From positions 1-64,000 of the forward strand of contig JBGAPI010000006.1 in NCBI GenBank assembly GCA_044221335.1: 64,000 nt of DNA, given 5' to 3'. The position numbers and the translations under genes are program-made. A model generated the notes under the pieces. That model saw nothing but the letters and a program-made list of their open reading frames with translations. It was not told the origin of the DNA and ran no database searches. Positions within the stretch are counted from its first letter, which is position 1. Each line of letters starts with the position of its first letter. The stretch comes from JBGAPI01 sp044221335. GTDB lineage: Bacteria > Pseudomonadota > Gammaproteobacteria > Xanthomonadales > Ahniellaceae. This document shows positions 16,740 to 25,499 of the stretch, piece by piece.

Positions 16740-17210
16740 ATGCCACCGATCGCCGACACCGAAACTCTCGAGCGCTACCTGCGCGGCGGAATCCCGCTCG
16801 CCCGGGTGATGGACATCCGGGTCGCCGGCTACGACGGCGCGCGACTCGCGCTGTCGGCGCCGCTCGCGCCCAACGTCAACGACAAGGGCTGCGCCTTCGG
16901 CGGCAGCCTGGTCAGCACCTTGACGCTCGCCGCCTGGGGCCTCGTGAACCTGAAGCTCGGCGAGGCCGAGCTCGCCGCCGAGGTCTACGTCGCCGACACC
17001 GAGGTCAGCTACCTCGCGCCGGTCTACGGCGAGTTCGTCGCCGAGGCGGCGATCGCGCCGGAGCAGGACTGGGACGACTTCATCGGCACGCTGAAGAAGT
17101 TCGGCAAGGCGCGCACCGAGCTCGTCGCCGAGATCAGCGCGATCGATGGCGGCGGCATCGCGGCGCGCTTCAAGGCGCGCTTCGTCGCCAAGCGCGGCGA
17201 AGGGGAGTGA
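16740..17210 (+). CDS. Thioesterase, YiiD carboxy-terminal-domain family
   Basis: 156 residues from the ATG at 16740. The sequence (GIPLARVMDIRV, APLAPNVNDKGCAFGGSLVSTL, VADTEVSYLAPVYGEFVA) has the hot-dog-fold pattern of the putative thioesterase domain found at the end of E. coli YiiD (TIGR02447/PF09500 type). It probably hydrolyses an acyl-CoA thioester in the cytosol, substrate unknown. NDKGCAFGGS is the family signature. It ends one base before the next gene, so the two are very likely cotranscribed. Confidence 0.8.
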   Translation: MPPIADTETLERYLRGGIPLARVMDIRVAGYDGARLALSAPLAPNVNDKGCAFGGSLVSTLTLAAWGLVNLKLGEAELAAEVYVADTEVSYLAPVYGEFVAEAAIAPEQDWDDFIGTLKKFGKARTELVAEISAIDGGGIAARFKARFVAKRGEGE

Positions 17211-17211
17211 G

Positions 17212-17640
17212 ATGAGCACGATCACCGGGTCGGTACGCGCGTTCGCCCTTGGCCTCGTCACGCTGCTGCTGGCGTCCTGTGCCGCCGGCGGATCGAAGCC
17301 GGACGCGAAGCTCCTCGACCAGACGCTCGAGGCCTACGCCGCGGCCGTCCGCTGGAACGGCCTCGACGCCTCGACACGCTATCTCGATCCCGACCAGGTG
17401 GCCGCGCACCCGCCGCCCGAGTTCGATCTAGAGCGACTGCGTCAGGTCGAGGTCACGAGCTACAAGGTGCTGAGCCGCACGCCGACCGACCCGAGCCATG
17501 TCGTTCAGACGGTCGAGATCGAGCTGTCGAACAAGAACAACCAGACCGTGCGCACCGTCCGCGTCTCCCAGAAGTGGCAGTTCGACGACAAGCGCAGACG
17601 CTGGTGGCTGGGCGGCTTGCCGGACATCTCCGCCAAGTAG
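17212..17640 (+). CDS. Small lipoprotein, function unknown
   Basis: 142 residues from the ATG at 17212, one base after the thioesterase stop. The signal peptide ends in the lipobox LLASC (Cys about 22), so it should be lipidated. The mature part is mixed alpha/beta with a helix (LDQTLEAYAAAVRWNG) and paired strands (VEIELSNKNNQTVRTVRVSQ), overall NTF2-like in feel, with no recognised family. Tight spacing suggests a shared envelope or lipid role with the thioesterase. The TAG stop is followed by GCCGGCCCCATCCGGCC, a diverged form of the stop-associated repeat. Confidence 0.75.
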   Translation: MSTITGSVRAFALGLVTLLLASCAAGGSKPDAKLLDQTLEAYAAAVRWNGLDASTRYLDPDQVAAHPPPEFDLERLRQVEVTSYKVLSRTPTDPSHVVQTVEIELSNKNNQTVRTVRVSQKWQFDDKRRRWWLGGLPDISAK

Positions 17641-17704
17641 GCCGGCCCCATCCGGCCGCCGCGGCGCGCTTCGATCGGTTCGAGGCTTCGACCCGGCCGC
17701 GAGG

Positions 17705-18916
17705 CTAGGGCGCGCAGGGCGCGCTCGGCGCTCCGCGCAGTCTCAAGGTCGCCCGGAGGCCGCCCTCCGGCAGCGACTCCAGCACGACCTCGCCGCCGTG
17801 CTGCCGTGCGATCGCCTGCACGATCGACAGGCCCAGGCCGTAGCCCCGCGTGCTGTCGGCGTCGGAAGGGACCGGGCGCCCCTGGTCGCTGACGGCGATC
17901 GTGGTCACGCCGGCGGCCGCCGACAGCGCGATCGTGACCGGTGGCGCGCCGTGGCGGAACGCATTGGCCACCAGATTCCCGAGCGCGCGACGCAGCGCCA
18001 GGCGGTCGCCTGACAACGGCGGGGTCGGATCGAGCTCGAGCCTGACCTCGCCCTGCGGCCGCCACGCCTCGGCGACCTCGCCGAGCAGCGCGGCGAGGTC
18101 GACCGGCGCGACCTGCGGCGCCGCCTGCTGCCGGGTCAACGCGATGAACTCGCCGATCAGCGCGTCCATTTCCTCGATGTCGGCGATCATCGCCTCGCGC
18201 GCCGCGGCATCGGCGCTGTCGCCGAGCTCGGTGGCGAAGCGCAGGCGCGACAACGGCGTGCGAAGGTCGTGGGAGACGCCGGCCAGCAGCTGCTCGCGCT
18301 CGACCTGCGCCGTGCGCAGTCGCCCGGCAGCACGCAGCAGGGCGGCCCGCAGCTGGGCGACCTCGCGCAGCTCGTCGACCGCCTCGGACTCGACCTCGCC
18401 GCCGCCGACGATCGCGTCGGCGCGCTCGGCGAGCGCGTCGAGCGGCCGGGTCAGCTGGCGCGACAGCCAGGTGCCGAGTGCGATCACCAGCACGCCGGCG
18501 ATCAACAGGATGGTGACCGAAGCCCGCAGCACCGGCCGCCGGAGCGGCTCGACCGCGACCCCGGTCCAGGACGCACCGGCGGCCGCGCCACGGATCCACA
18601 CGCGCCGCGGTTCGCTGCGGGAGAAGCGGACCCGCTCCGGATCGCCGAGCTCGGCCGCGATCCGATCCACCAGGGCGCGCGCCAGCGGCGAGTCGGGAAT
18701 GTCCGCCGGCGGTGCGTCCGTCCGGGTCAGCGGCGCGAACGGATCGTCGCCACCGGGCGCGGCGCCGACCTCGTGCAGCACCATCCGCGCCAGCATCGCG
18801 CTGCCCGGTTCCAGCGTCTGCCGGCCCATCACGATCGCGGCCAGCAACAGCACCAGCACGACCGACGCGGCCAGCAGCAGCGTGACGCGGGCCCGCACGG
18901 AACCGGCGAGGCTCAT
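17705..18916 (-). CDS. envZ: Sensor histidine kinase EnvZ
   Basis: 403 residues from the ATG at 18916, which overlaps the ompR stop by four bases (ATGA). Two membrane segments (VTLLLAASVVLVLLLAAIVMG and SVTILLIAGVLVIALGTWL) flank a short periplasmic loop of about 110 residues. HAMP follows, then HisKA with GVSHDLRTPLSRLRFATEL (phospho-His 216), N-box LGNLVANAFRHGAP and G-box RGYGLGLSIV. The H-box is nearly that of enterobacterial EnvZ, and the partner is clearly OmpR. It is an osmotic or envelope sensor kinase/phosphatase by family; the signal in this organism is not known. Confidence 0.88.
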   Translation of the reverse strand: MSLAGSVRARVTLLLAASVVLVLLLAAIVMGRQTLEPGSAMLARMVLHEVGAAPGGDDPFAPLTRTDAPPADIPDSPLARALVDRIAAELGDPERVRFSRSEPRRVWIRGAAAGASWTGVAVEPLRRPVLRASVTILLIAGVLVIALGTWLSRQLTRPLDALAERADAIVGGGEVESEAVDELREVAQLRAALLRAAGRLRTAQVEREQLLAGVSHDLRTPLSRLRFATELGDSADAAAREAMIADIEEMDALIGEFIALTRQQAAPQVAPVDLAALLGEVAEAWRPQGEVRLELDPTPPLSGDRLALRRALGNLVANAFRHGAPPVTIALSAAAGVTTIAVSDQGRPVPSDADSTRGYGLGLSIVQAIARQHGGEVVLESLPEGGLRATLRLRGAPSAPCAP

Positions 18917-19629
18917 GCCGGCTCGTCCGGCACGAACACGTAGCCGACGCCCCACACCGTCTGCAGGTAGCGCGGCTGCTTCGGATCGTCCTCGGTGAGG
19001 CGGCGCAGGCGCGACAGCATCACGTCGATGCTGCGGTCGTAGGCTTCGGAGTCGCCGCCGCGGGCGAGCTGGCGCAGGCGCTCGCGGGTCATCGCCTCGC
19101 GCGGCCGCGCCAGCAGCACCGCGAGCACGCCGAATTCGCCGCTGGTGATCTTCTGCGCCACACCGTCGCGGTAGAGCTGGCGCGTCCCCGGCTCGAAGCG
19201 GCAGCGGCCGAAGGCGACGGCGGCACCGGCGTGCGGCGCGCTCGCGGGCACGCTCGGCGCGCGCCGGAGCACCGCCCGGATCCGCGCGAGCAGCTCGCGG
19301 GGGCTGCAGGGCTTGCCGAGGTAGTCATCGGCGCCGAGCTCGAGTCCGACGATCGCGTCGACGTCGTCGCCCTTCGCGGTCAGCATGATCACCGGCAGGC
19401 CCTCGCCGGCGCCGCGCAGCAGACGACAGGCCTCGAGGCCGTTGCCGTCGGGCAGCATCAGGTCGAGCACCATCAGGTCGAAGGCTTCGGCGGCCAGCAC
19501 CCGCCGCATCGCCGCCAGCGATCCGACGCCGCGGCAGGCATAACCCTGCTCGGTGAGATAGCGCTCGAGCAGGTCGCGGAGACGCAGGTCGTCGTCGACG
19601 ATCAGCAGGCGGGGAGTGGCCTTGTTCAT
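18913..19629 (-). CDS. ompR: Response regulator OmpR
   Basis: 238 residues from the ATG at 19629, the length of E. coli OmpR (239). The receiver has VDDD (12-14), phospho-Asp 56 in LMVLDLMLPDG, and IMLTAKGDDVDAIVGLELGA, nearly identical in pattern to OmpR. The winged helix contains SGEFGVLAVLLARPREAM, YDRSIDVMLSRLRRL and YLQTVWGVGYVFVPD, all diagnostic. It should regulate outer-membrane genes. It is divergent from the Spy/CpxP-like gene 187 bases away, a plausible target. Confidence 0.92.
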   Translation of the reverse strand: MNKATPRLLIVDDDLRLRDLLERYLTEQGYACRGVGSLAAMRRVLAAEAFDLMVLDLMLPDGNGLEACRLLRGAGEGLPVIMLTAKGDDVDAIVGLELGADDYLGKPCSPRELLARIRAVLRRAPSVPASAPHAGAAVAFGRCRFEPGTRQLYRDGVAQKITSGEFGVLAVLLARPREAMTRERLRQLARGGDSEAYDRSIDVMLSRLRRLTEDDPKQPRYLQTVWGVGYVFVPDEPA

Positions 19630-19816
19630 GGCGGCACTATCGGTCGCCCGGATCGCGCCGACAAGCCGTCGTGCCCTCGAGTTGTAAGCGGATGTTTCCG
19701 AAGCCGCCTGCAGCAACCGGCGCTTGCAGATTCCCAACACTTCGACAGGCGATCCCGCCTTCCGGCGGCGATGCTGTGATGGCCGCCCCCCACGGCATCA
19801 CCCCAAGGAAATCGTC

Positions 19817-20296
19817 ATGAAGCACTTTCTCGTCGGCGCCCTCGCGGGCGTCCTGTTGTCCGGCACGGTCGGCGTCGCCGCCGGCCAGGTGCGCGTGCCC
19901 GGCGCCTTCTTCGCCAGCCGGATCGAGGCGCGGCAGCAGGCCTTCGTCGCCAGTCTCGGCCTCGACGCCGGCCAGCAGGCCGCGTGGCAGAGCCTGCACC
20001 AGCAGCAGACCCAATTCGCCGCAGACGCCCGCCAGGCCCTCGCGACGCTGGTCGGCGGCGCCAAGTCCGATCTCGCCAACCCGTCCGCCGACCTGCATGC
20101 CACCCAGGCGCGCGCCGAGGCCCAGGTCGACCGCCTGATCGCCGAGCACCGCACTCTGAAGCGTGCGCAGCTCGCGTTCTACGACCAGCTGAACGCCGAG
20201 CAGCAGCAGCGCGTCCGCCAGCAGCTGCTGGAGCGGATCAGCCGGATGGAGCGGATCCGGGACGACCTGCTGGATGTGGCGGCCGCCGCCCAATGA
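19817..20296 (+). CDS. Spy/CpxP-like periplasmic protein
   Basis: 159 residues from the ATG at 19817, with AAGGAA upstream. A signal peptide (FLVGALAGVLLSGTVGVAAG) precedes an all-helical mature protein rich in Gln and charged residues. LGLDAGQQAAWQSL and DQLNAEQQQRVRQQL correspond to the two LTxxQ-type motifs of the Spy/CpxP family of periplasmic chaperones and stress sensors. It is transcribed away from ompR/envZ and may report on or buffer envelope stress for that system. A heavy-metal resistance CnrX/ZraP-type role is also possible, but no His-rich metal site is visible. Confidence 0.65.
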   Translation: MKHFLVGALAGVLLSGTVGVAAGQVRVPGAFFASRIEARQQAFVASLGLDAGQQAAWQSLHQQQTQFAADARQALATLVGGAKSDLANPSADLHATQARAEAQVDRLIAEHRTLKRAQLAFYDQLNAEQQQRVRQQLLERISRMERIRDDLLDVAAAAQ

Positions 20297-20428
20297 CGTC
20301 GTTCGCCGGCTCGGAAATCGCCGCGCGAACCCCGTGAGGCGCGGCTTCGCCGCGCAGAACTGCCTGAAGTCCGTTCACCGCCGGGTCCGTTGCGGGCCCG
20401 GCTCCTTCCCAACCCTCGAGGAACTCCC

Positions 20429-20959
20429 GTGATCAATGCCCGTCATCTGGCCTTTGCCGCCTTCGCCATGTTCTCCGTGGCGGCTTCCGACCCCTCCCTC
20501 GCCGCTGGCCGCGCCCGCGCCGCCGGCGCCCACCCGAATGCCGCCGGTGGAACGACAGCGGCCGGCGGCGCCGTGGTCGCCGGCCCCAACGGCGGCCGCG
20601 CCGCGCGCGGTGGCGCGGTCGCCACCGACGGCCAGGGCAACGCCGTCGGCGGCAGCGCCGGCGCGGTCGAGACGGCCAACGGCAGCAAGGCCGCCCGTGC
20701 CGGCGGCTTCACCCGAAACGCCGACGGCTCCGCGACCCGCCAGGGCGCCGCCGCAGCCAGCGGCGCGCGCGGCCAGGCGTCGACCCAAGGGTCCACCACC
20801 CGCAACGCCGACGGCACCGTCAGCGGCCAGCGCGGCACCCAGGCCACTGGGGCGAACGGCAACAGCTACAACGGACAGACGACGTACAGCAGCGAGAGTG
20901 GCGCGACGCATACCGGGACCTGCACGGATGCTTCGGGGGTGACGATTCCCTGCCATTGA
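20429..20959 (+). CDS. Gly/Ala-rich repetitive secreted protein
   Basis: 176 residues from a GTG at 20429, with GAGGAA seven bases upstream; the longer frame adds a leader with no signal features. After a signal peptide (LAFAAFAMFSVAASDPSLAA) the chain is almost entirely Gly, Ala, Asn, Ser and Thr in short imperfect repeats (AGGAVVAGPNGGRAARGGAV, FTRNADGS, TRNADGTVSG). It ends TGTCTDASGVTIPCH with two Cys that could pair. It is probably a disordered or beta-roll surface protein, function unknown. Codon use fits the genome, so the repeats are not a translation artefact. Confidence 0.7.
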   Translation: MINARHLAFAAFAMFSVAASDPSLAAGRARAAGAHPNAAGGTTAAGGAVVAGPNGGRAARGGAVATDGQGNAVGGSAGAVETANGSKAARAGGFTRNADGSATRQGAAAASGARGQASTQGSTTRNADGTVSGQRGTQATGANGNSYNGQTTYSSESGATHTGTCTDASGVTIPCH

Positions 20960-20976
20960 TCGCGGCGCCACCGCCC

Positions 20977-21090
20977 CGACATCGCGAGCGCGGCGAAGCA
21001 ATCCAGGGGCCTTTGCATTTCATCCGGTCGGAGCCAGAGCAAGGGCGCTGGGTTGCTTCGTCGTCGCTGCGCTCCTCCTCGCAATGACGG
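20977..21090. repeat. GTCATTGCGAGG-type bipartite palindromic repeat
   Basis: The segment runs from CATCGCGAGCGCGGCGAAGC to GCTCCTCCTCGCAATGACGG. Its right half is the reverse complement of the element ends at 7331 and 34010 (CCGTCATTGCGAGGAGGAGC). GAAGCAATCC on the left pairs with GGTTGCTTC on the right, giving a long hairpin with a variable loop. No coding content. Confidence 0.65.
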
Positions 21091-21141
21091 GGCCCTGGGT
21101 CGCGTGTGCCGGGGATTTCGGCCTTCCCTCAGCGGCATCCG

Positions 21142-22224
21142 TCAGCGCAGGAAGTCGCGCCGATCCCGCCGCGTCCGTTCCAGCATCACCTCGATCGCAT
21201 CGACCAGCCAGCGCCGCGGCAGGGCCTTCTCGGCAGCGAGCACGGTGGCGGCGCGGGCGCTGCCGAGATGGACGTTGGCGGTCTCCAAGCCCATCGCCCG
21301 CATCAGCCGCTCGTCTTCGGCGGGATGATGCAGGTCGGCGAATTCGACCCGCGATCCATCCGGCGCGATGCGACGCACGATCGCCTGGTCGGTGACGTGC
21401 AGGGTCGGGTCCGGCGAGCGCACAGCCTTCTTCAGCACGCGAGCGATATAGGTCGGCGAGGTCGCCGGGCGTCCGCGGACCCAGTCGCAAGCCGAGGCGA
21501 CGAGCGCCTTGGCCTCGCGCGCGACCGGGCCGCCCTGCCAGGTCGCGAGTGCGACCACGCGCGGGCGGCCGAGACTGCCCATGCCGGCGACGCGGTGGAT
21601 CAGCCGCACTTCGGAGTGCGGCGTGGGCAGTGCCGCGCGGGCCGCCGGCGCGTAGCGCTTGCGCTCCGCCGCGGTGGCCGGACCGAATCCGTCGAGCTTG
21701 GACCAGAACACCGCCGGGTCCTTCAGCTTCGACAACGCCGCGCGGCGCAGCCACTGGTGCTCGCCGGTCAGCACGAAGGGGCGGCCGCCCAGCGCCAGCG
21801 CGCTGCGGTAGCCGTCGAGCACCGACTCGGCGACGTCGCGAAAATCCGGCGTTCGCTTGACCGCCGTGCCGACCAGCACGCAACTCGCCGCGAGCCTCAC
21901 CAGGTCGTTGGTGAACGGCAGCGTGTAGGTCTCGTCGAAGTCGTTGACGCCCCAGGACAACCGTCCGTCGCCGTCGCGCCAGGCGCCGAAGTTCTCGACG
22001 TGGAGATCGCCGACCGCCAGCACCGCGGGTTGCCGCGCCAGCGTCGGACAGTCGTGGGCGAACACCTCGGCCCAGCGGAAGAACGTCGCCCGGAAGAACG
22101 GGAACGCCGCTTCGCGCATCGCCGCGTGCTTTCCGGACAGGTCCTCGCGGCGCAGCGGGATCGCCGCGCGCAGCCACTGCTCGTAGTCGCGCATCGCGAC
22201 CGGAAACGTTCGTATCGTCGTCAT
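21142..22224 (-). CDS. DUF2252 family protein
   Basis: 360 residues from the ATG at 22224. GDLHVENFGAW followed by NDFDETYTLPFTNDLVRLAAS has the layout of a kinase-like fold, where HxxN and DFD resemble the catalytic and metal loops of aminoglycoside-phosphotransferase relatives. These blocks are the hallmark of DUF2252. Later blocks are WSKLDGFGPATAAERKRYAP and DQAIVRRIAPDGSRVEFADL. No biochemical role is established to my knowledge. It is monocistronic, with a repeat on its downstream side and a strong hairpin upstream. Confidence 0.8.
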   Translation of the reverse strand: MTTIRTFPVAMRDYEQWLRAAIPLRREDLSGKHAAMREAAFPFFRATFFRWAEVFAHDCPTLARQPAVLAVGDLHVENFGAWRDGDGRLSWGVNDFDETYTLPFTNDLVRLAASCVLVGTAVKRTPDFRDVAESVLDGYRSALALGGRPFVLTGEHQWLRRAALSKLKDPAVFWSKLDGFGPATAAERKRYAPAARAALPTPHSEVRLIHRVAGMGSLGRPRVVALATWQGGPVAREAKALVASACDWVRGRPATSPTYIARVLKKAVRSPDPTLHVTDQAIVRRIAPDGSRVEFADLHHPAEDERLMRAMGLETANVHLGSARAATVLAAEKALPRRWLVDAIEVMLERTRRDRRDFLR

Positions 22225-22410
22225 CGACGCTGCTCCGTGGTCCGCTCTACGCCCACGCGCCGATTGTCGGCCGCGGCTCGCGCGCATCGCAACTCGTACA
22301 CCGAGAAGCTGCTGTCGGCGAGCAGCCACTCCGCGTTCGAAGACGAGCGGCTGGAGGCGATCTACCTGCGCGCCCACGAGGGGCTGACGGCTTCCAGGGA
22401 CGCGCAACGC

Positions 22411-22444
22411 GAGGCAAGAGCGGCGCTTGCGCCGCTCTTGCCTC
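22411..22444. terminator. Perfect 16-bp hairpin downstream of the DUF1566 gene
   Basis: GAGGCAAGAGCGGCGC and its exact complement are separated by only TT. It lies 36 bases beyond the stop of the minus-strand gene ending at 22480 and could end its transcript, although no T-run follows on either strand. A related GGACCGAGGTCCGCTCTAC repeat piece lies next to it at 22464-22482. Confidence 0.45.
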
Positions 22445-22479
22445 GACGTCGCGTTCAGAGCAGCGGACCGAGGTCCGCT

Positions 22480-23676
22480 CTACTCGAAATCGGCGCGGAA
22501 GATCAGGTTCGGATCCGGCCCAGCGTAGCCGCCGGCGCCAAGGCCGCCGCGCACCAGCCGGACGCCGCAGGACTGCGACTTGTTCTGCTCGGCGACATAA
22601 CCGATCTGCAGACGGACCTGGTAGGCGTCGGTCGTGATCTCCGTGTAGTAGGTGTTGGTCCAGTAGCAGTTGGCGAGCGCCGGCCGGTAGCTGCCGTAGT
22701 CGACCAGCAGGATCAGTTCCTTCGGATTGGGCACGCGCCAGTCGCTGTGGCCGAGGTAGCTCGCCTGGTTCGCGTTGGCGGCGAGAGCCAGCGCCGCTTG
22801 CCAGGAGTAGGTCGTGCCGGTGCCGCTGCAGCCGCCGCCGGCGTGGTTCTGGCCGTAGTCGCAACCGTCGAGGAACAGGCTGCTGCCGGTCTCGAACAGG
22901 CTGCCGTCCGCCTGCGGCTGCAGGGTGACGGTAGTGACGGGCCCGGAGACCGCGCGCACCGAACTCGCGGTCGACTTCGGCTGGATCGTGGTGCCGGCGG
23001 CACCGACCGCGATGTACCAGGCGTAGTTCGGCAGGAAGTCCGGCAGGTAGTTGGACAGCGTCACCGACCAGTAGGCGGTGCCGAAGCCGGACTCGAAGTA
23101 GTTGCGATCGAGCAGCGGCGCCGTCGGCGAACCGAGGTAGGACAGCCCGTTCAGCTCGACGATGGTCGGCAGCCGCCACTGCGTGCTGCCGCAGCGTCCG
23201 GCGCCGGCGTTGAGCGCGGCGGCATAGGCGACCGCCTGGTCATAGGTGTAGCTGGCGGGGGGCGAGTCGGCGGTCCAGAGCAGGCCGGTGACGTTGTCGC
23301 GGGTGCATCCCCAGGAGCCCGGCTGGGTGCCGGTGGCGAGGGTGGCGGCCGGCAGGTCGGCGCCGGCATTGGACACCTTGGTGAAATCGAAAGCGCCGGC
23401 ACCGGCGCCAGTCTTCGTCAGCTGGCCGTCGCGGAACGCGGCGTCGCGGCCATAGCGCTGGTCCTGATCGGGATAGCCGGCGACCGGACAGCTCATCGGA
23501 CTGGTGCCGTCCGCGCAGGTGAGCTGGCCGGTGTCGTTGATCGCTGCCCCGCTGCTCGTCGGGGCGGCAAGCGCCGCTCCGACGAGCAGCAGGGCCATTG
23601 GAGTCGAGGCCTGTCGGAAGGCGCGCCGCAGAGTGCTCGGGCTGTATTTGAACCTGGTTTCTTCGCCGCTGACCAT
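22480..23676 (-). CDS. Secreted DUF1566 (Lcl-type) protein ending in FRADFE
   Basis: 398 residues from the ATG at 23676; a GTG at 23724 is possible. A signal-like segment (MALLLVGAALAAPTSSGAA) precedes two DUF1566 modules, recognised by WRLPTIVELNGL and DWRVPNPKELILLVD, each with a Trp-rich closing strand (AYWSVTLSNY; CYWTNTYYTE). CGVRLVRGG closes the second. DUF1566 overlaps the C-type-lectin-like fold of Legionella Lcl, suggesting adhesion or ligand binding outside the cell. The last residues, NLIFRADFE, resemble an IFxDGFE-like end I recall from many secreted proteins of this group. It is preceded by a 215-base spacer and divergent from the hydroxylase. Confidence 0.75.
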   Translation of the reverse strand: MVSGEETRFKYSPSTLRRAFRQASTPMALLLVGAALAAPTSSGAAINDTGQLTCADGTSPMSCPVAGYPDQDQRYGRDAAFRDGQLTKTGAGAGAFDFTKVSNAGADLPAATLATGTQPGSWGCTRDNVTGLLWTADSPPASYTYDQAVAYAAALNAGAGRCGSTQWRLPTIVELNGLSYLGSPTAPLLDRNYFESGFGTAYWSVTLSNYLPDFLPNYAWYIAVGAAGTTIQPKSTASSVRAVSGPVTTVTLQPQADGSLFETGSSLFLDGCDYGQNHAGGGCSGTGTTYSWQAALALAANANQASYLGHSDWRVPNPKELILLVDYGSYRPALANCYWTNTYYTEITTDAYQVRLQIGYVAEQNKSQSCGVRLVRGGLGAGGYAGPDPNLIFRADFE

Positions 23677-23891
23677 CGCCTGGCTCCGGAGGTGCTCGTC
23701 TCTGGCTGGCATTGCGACAAACACAGGGGGGATGCCTCACGCCGTTGCCTGGCGCGTCCGGGCGGCTCGCGGTAGCGCCCGACGATCCGTTCGGGCCCTT
23801 TCCGGCTTCCCTGCCCTTGCGTCAGCACCGATCGACCGGGCCCATGGCAGGATGGGCCATCGCCTCCCCGCTCGTGGAAGGAGCGTCCCCC

Positions 23892-24677
23892 GTGCTGCTC
23901 GACACCGCGTCGATCGCGATCATCGCGGCCATCCCGCTGACCTATGCGGTGATGGTGCTCGTCGAGCGCTTCGGCACCGGCCTGCGCTGGACGGCGATCC
24001 GCGGATGGCAACTGATCGGCGTGGGCGGCTTCGCGATGCTGGGCGTCGTCAACAACCTCGTCGCCGCGCTGCTGCACCGCGCCTTCGGCACCCCCCACCT
24101 GATCGACGGCGCGGCCTTCGGAACCTTCTGGGGCACGGTGCTGGGCTACGCCGTGATGAGCTACGGAAACGCGGTGATGCACCGCAGCTACCACCGCCAC
24201 GATTTCCTCTGGCGCCATGTGCACCAGCTGCATCACGCGCCCGCGCGGATCGACGTCGCCGGCGTGATGTACCAGACGCCGTGGGAGGCCGCCGCCAATG
24301 CGGTGCTGTTCTATTTCGTCACCGTGTTCCTGCTCGGCCTCGATCCGATCGCGACGCTGCTGGTCGGATATCTCGGATCGTTCTACGGCATGTTCCAGCA
24401 CTTCAACATCCGGACGCCACGCTGGCTCGGTTACCTGATCCAGCGGCCGGAGGCGCACTGCGAACACCACCGTCGCGGCGTGCATGCCGGCAACTACAGC
24501 GACCTGCCGATCTGGGACATCCTCTGGGGCAGCTTCGACAACCCCGAGGAATTCGAGGGCGAGGTCGGATTCGCCGACGACGCGACCGAGCGCTGGCGGG
24601 AGATGCTCCGCGGCCACGACATCGCGCCTGCTGCCTTGCCGAATGACGTCGCCGCGGCGGAGTCGGCGCTGCCATGA
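23892..24677 (+). CDS. Fatty acid hydroxylase/sterol desaturase superfamily membrane protein
   Basis: 261 residues from a GTG at 23892, chosen because AAGGAG sits nine bases upstream; an ATG at 23844 lacks one. Hydrophobic helices surround the eight-histidine di-iron pattern: HRSYHRHDFLWRHVHQLHH, FQHFNIRTPRW and HCEHHRRGVHAGNYSDLPIW. The family hydroxylates or desaturates lipids (sterols, fatty acids, carotenoids) at the membrane using O2. The substrate cannot be told. The stop overlaps the next gene by four bases (ATGA), so the pair probably acts together. Confidence 0.85.
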   Translation: MLLDTASIAIIAAIPLTYAVMVLVERFGTGLRWTAIRGWQLIGVGGFAMLGVVNNLVAALLHRAFGTPHLIDGAAFGTFWGTVLGYAVMSYGNAVMHRSYHRHDFLWRHVHQLHHAPARIDVAGVMYQTPWEAAANAVLFYFVTVFLLGLDPIATLLVGYLGSFYGMFQHFNIRTPRWLGYLIQRPEAHCEHHRRGVHAGNYSDLPIWDILWGSFDNPEEFEGEVGFADDATERWREMLRGHDIAPAALPNDVAAAESALP

Positions 24678-25381
24678 CGGTCCCATCGCCGGCAGCGATG
24701 ACGGCGCTTCGGCCCCGGCTGCTCGCGCTGCTGTGGCTCGCGGTCTACCTGCCGGTCTATCTGCAGACCTACGGCGCCTGGCACCTGCTGTTCCTGTGCA
24801 ACACCGGCATCCTGCTGACGGCGGTCGGCATCCTCGTCGACAGCCGCCTGCTGGTCTCGAGCCAGCTGCTCGCGGCGCCGGCGCTGTCCGGTGGCTGGCT
24901 CATCGACGTGATCTGGCACCTCGCGACCGGGCATTCCCTGCACGGCGGCAGCGCCTACATGTGGGACGACACCATCCCGGTCGAGGCGCGGATACTGTCG
25001 GTCTACCACCTGTTCTGGCCGATCGTCGTTTTCGCCTGGGTCGCACGCCGCGGCTACGACCGCCGCGCCTTGCCGCTGCAGTGCGCGATTGCGGCGGCGG
25101 CGTTCGCACTCGCGCTCTGGGTCGCGCCGGAGGCGGAGAACCTCAACTACGTATTCCATGATCCGCACCGGCGGGCGAGCCCCCTGTTGCTGGAGCTGCG
25201 CGCATTGTGGCTGTTCACCGGTATCGCAGCGGTCGCGTACTGGCCGATGCACGAGCTGGGGACGCGGCTGTTCCGACCGGCCGGACGCTCGGAGGCGGGC
25301 GCACGACTGAGGCAACTCCTGCTGCCGAACGATGGCCGACGGCTGCTGCTGATCGGCACCTGCAGCCTGATGGATCGCTGA
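24674..25381 (+). CDS. Polytopic membrane protein coupled to the hydroxylase
   Basis: 235 residues, starting within the stop of the hydroxylase gene. About six or seven membrane segments are visible, for example LLALLWLAVYLPVYLQTYGA, ILLTAVGILVDSRLLVSSQL and IVVFAWVARRGY. Polar residues are clustered in ATGHSLHGGSAYMWDDTIPV and NLNYVFHDPHRR. I do not recognise the family. Translational coupling suggests it works with the di-iron hydroxylase, perhaps as a partner subunit or in a following lipid step. Confidence 0.7.
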   Translation: MTVPSPAAMTALRPRLLALLWLAVYLPVYLQTYGAWHLLFLCNTGILLTAVGILVDSRLLVSSQLLAAPALSGGWLIDVIWHLATGHSLHGGSAYMWDDTIPVEARILSVYHLFWPIVVFAWVARRGYDRRALPLQCAIAAAAFALALWVAPEAENLNYVFHDPHRRASPLLLELRALWLFTGIAAVAYWPMHELGTRLFRPAGRSEAGARLRQLLLPNDGRRLLLIGTCSLMDR

Positions 25382-25499
25382 CGCCGCGGTCGTGGCGCGA
25401 TCGAGCGCGCGCCGCGACGGCGCTGTCCCGCGCCACCCGTTTTTGTCGATACTGCCCGGCCCGCCGATCGACCGCCGCACCGACGCGACTTCCGCCGCC

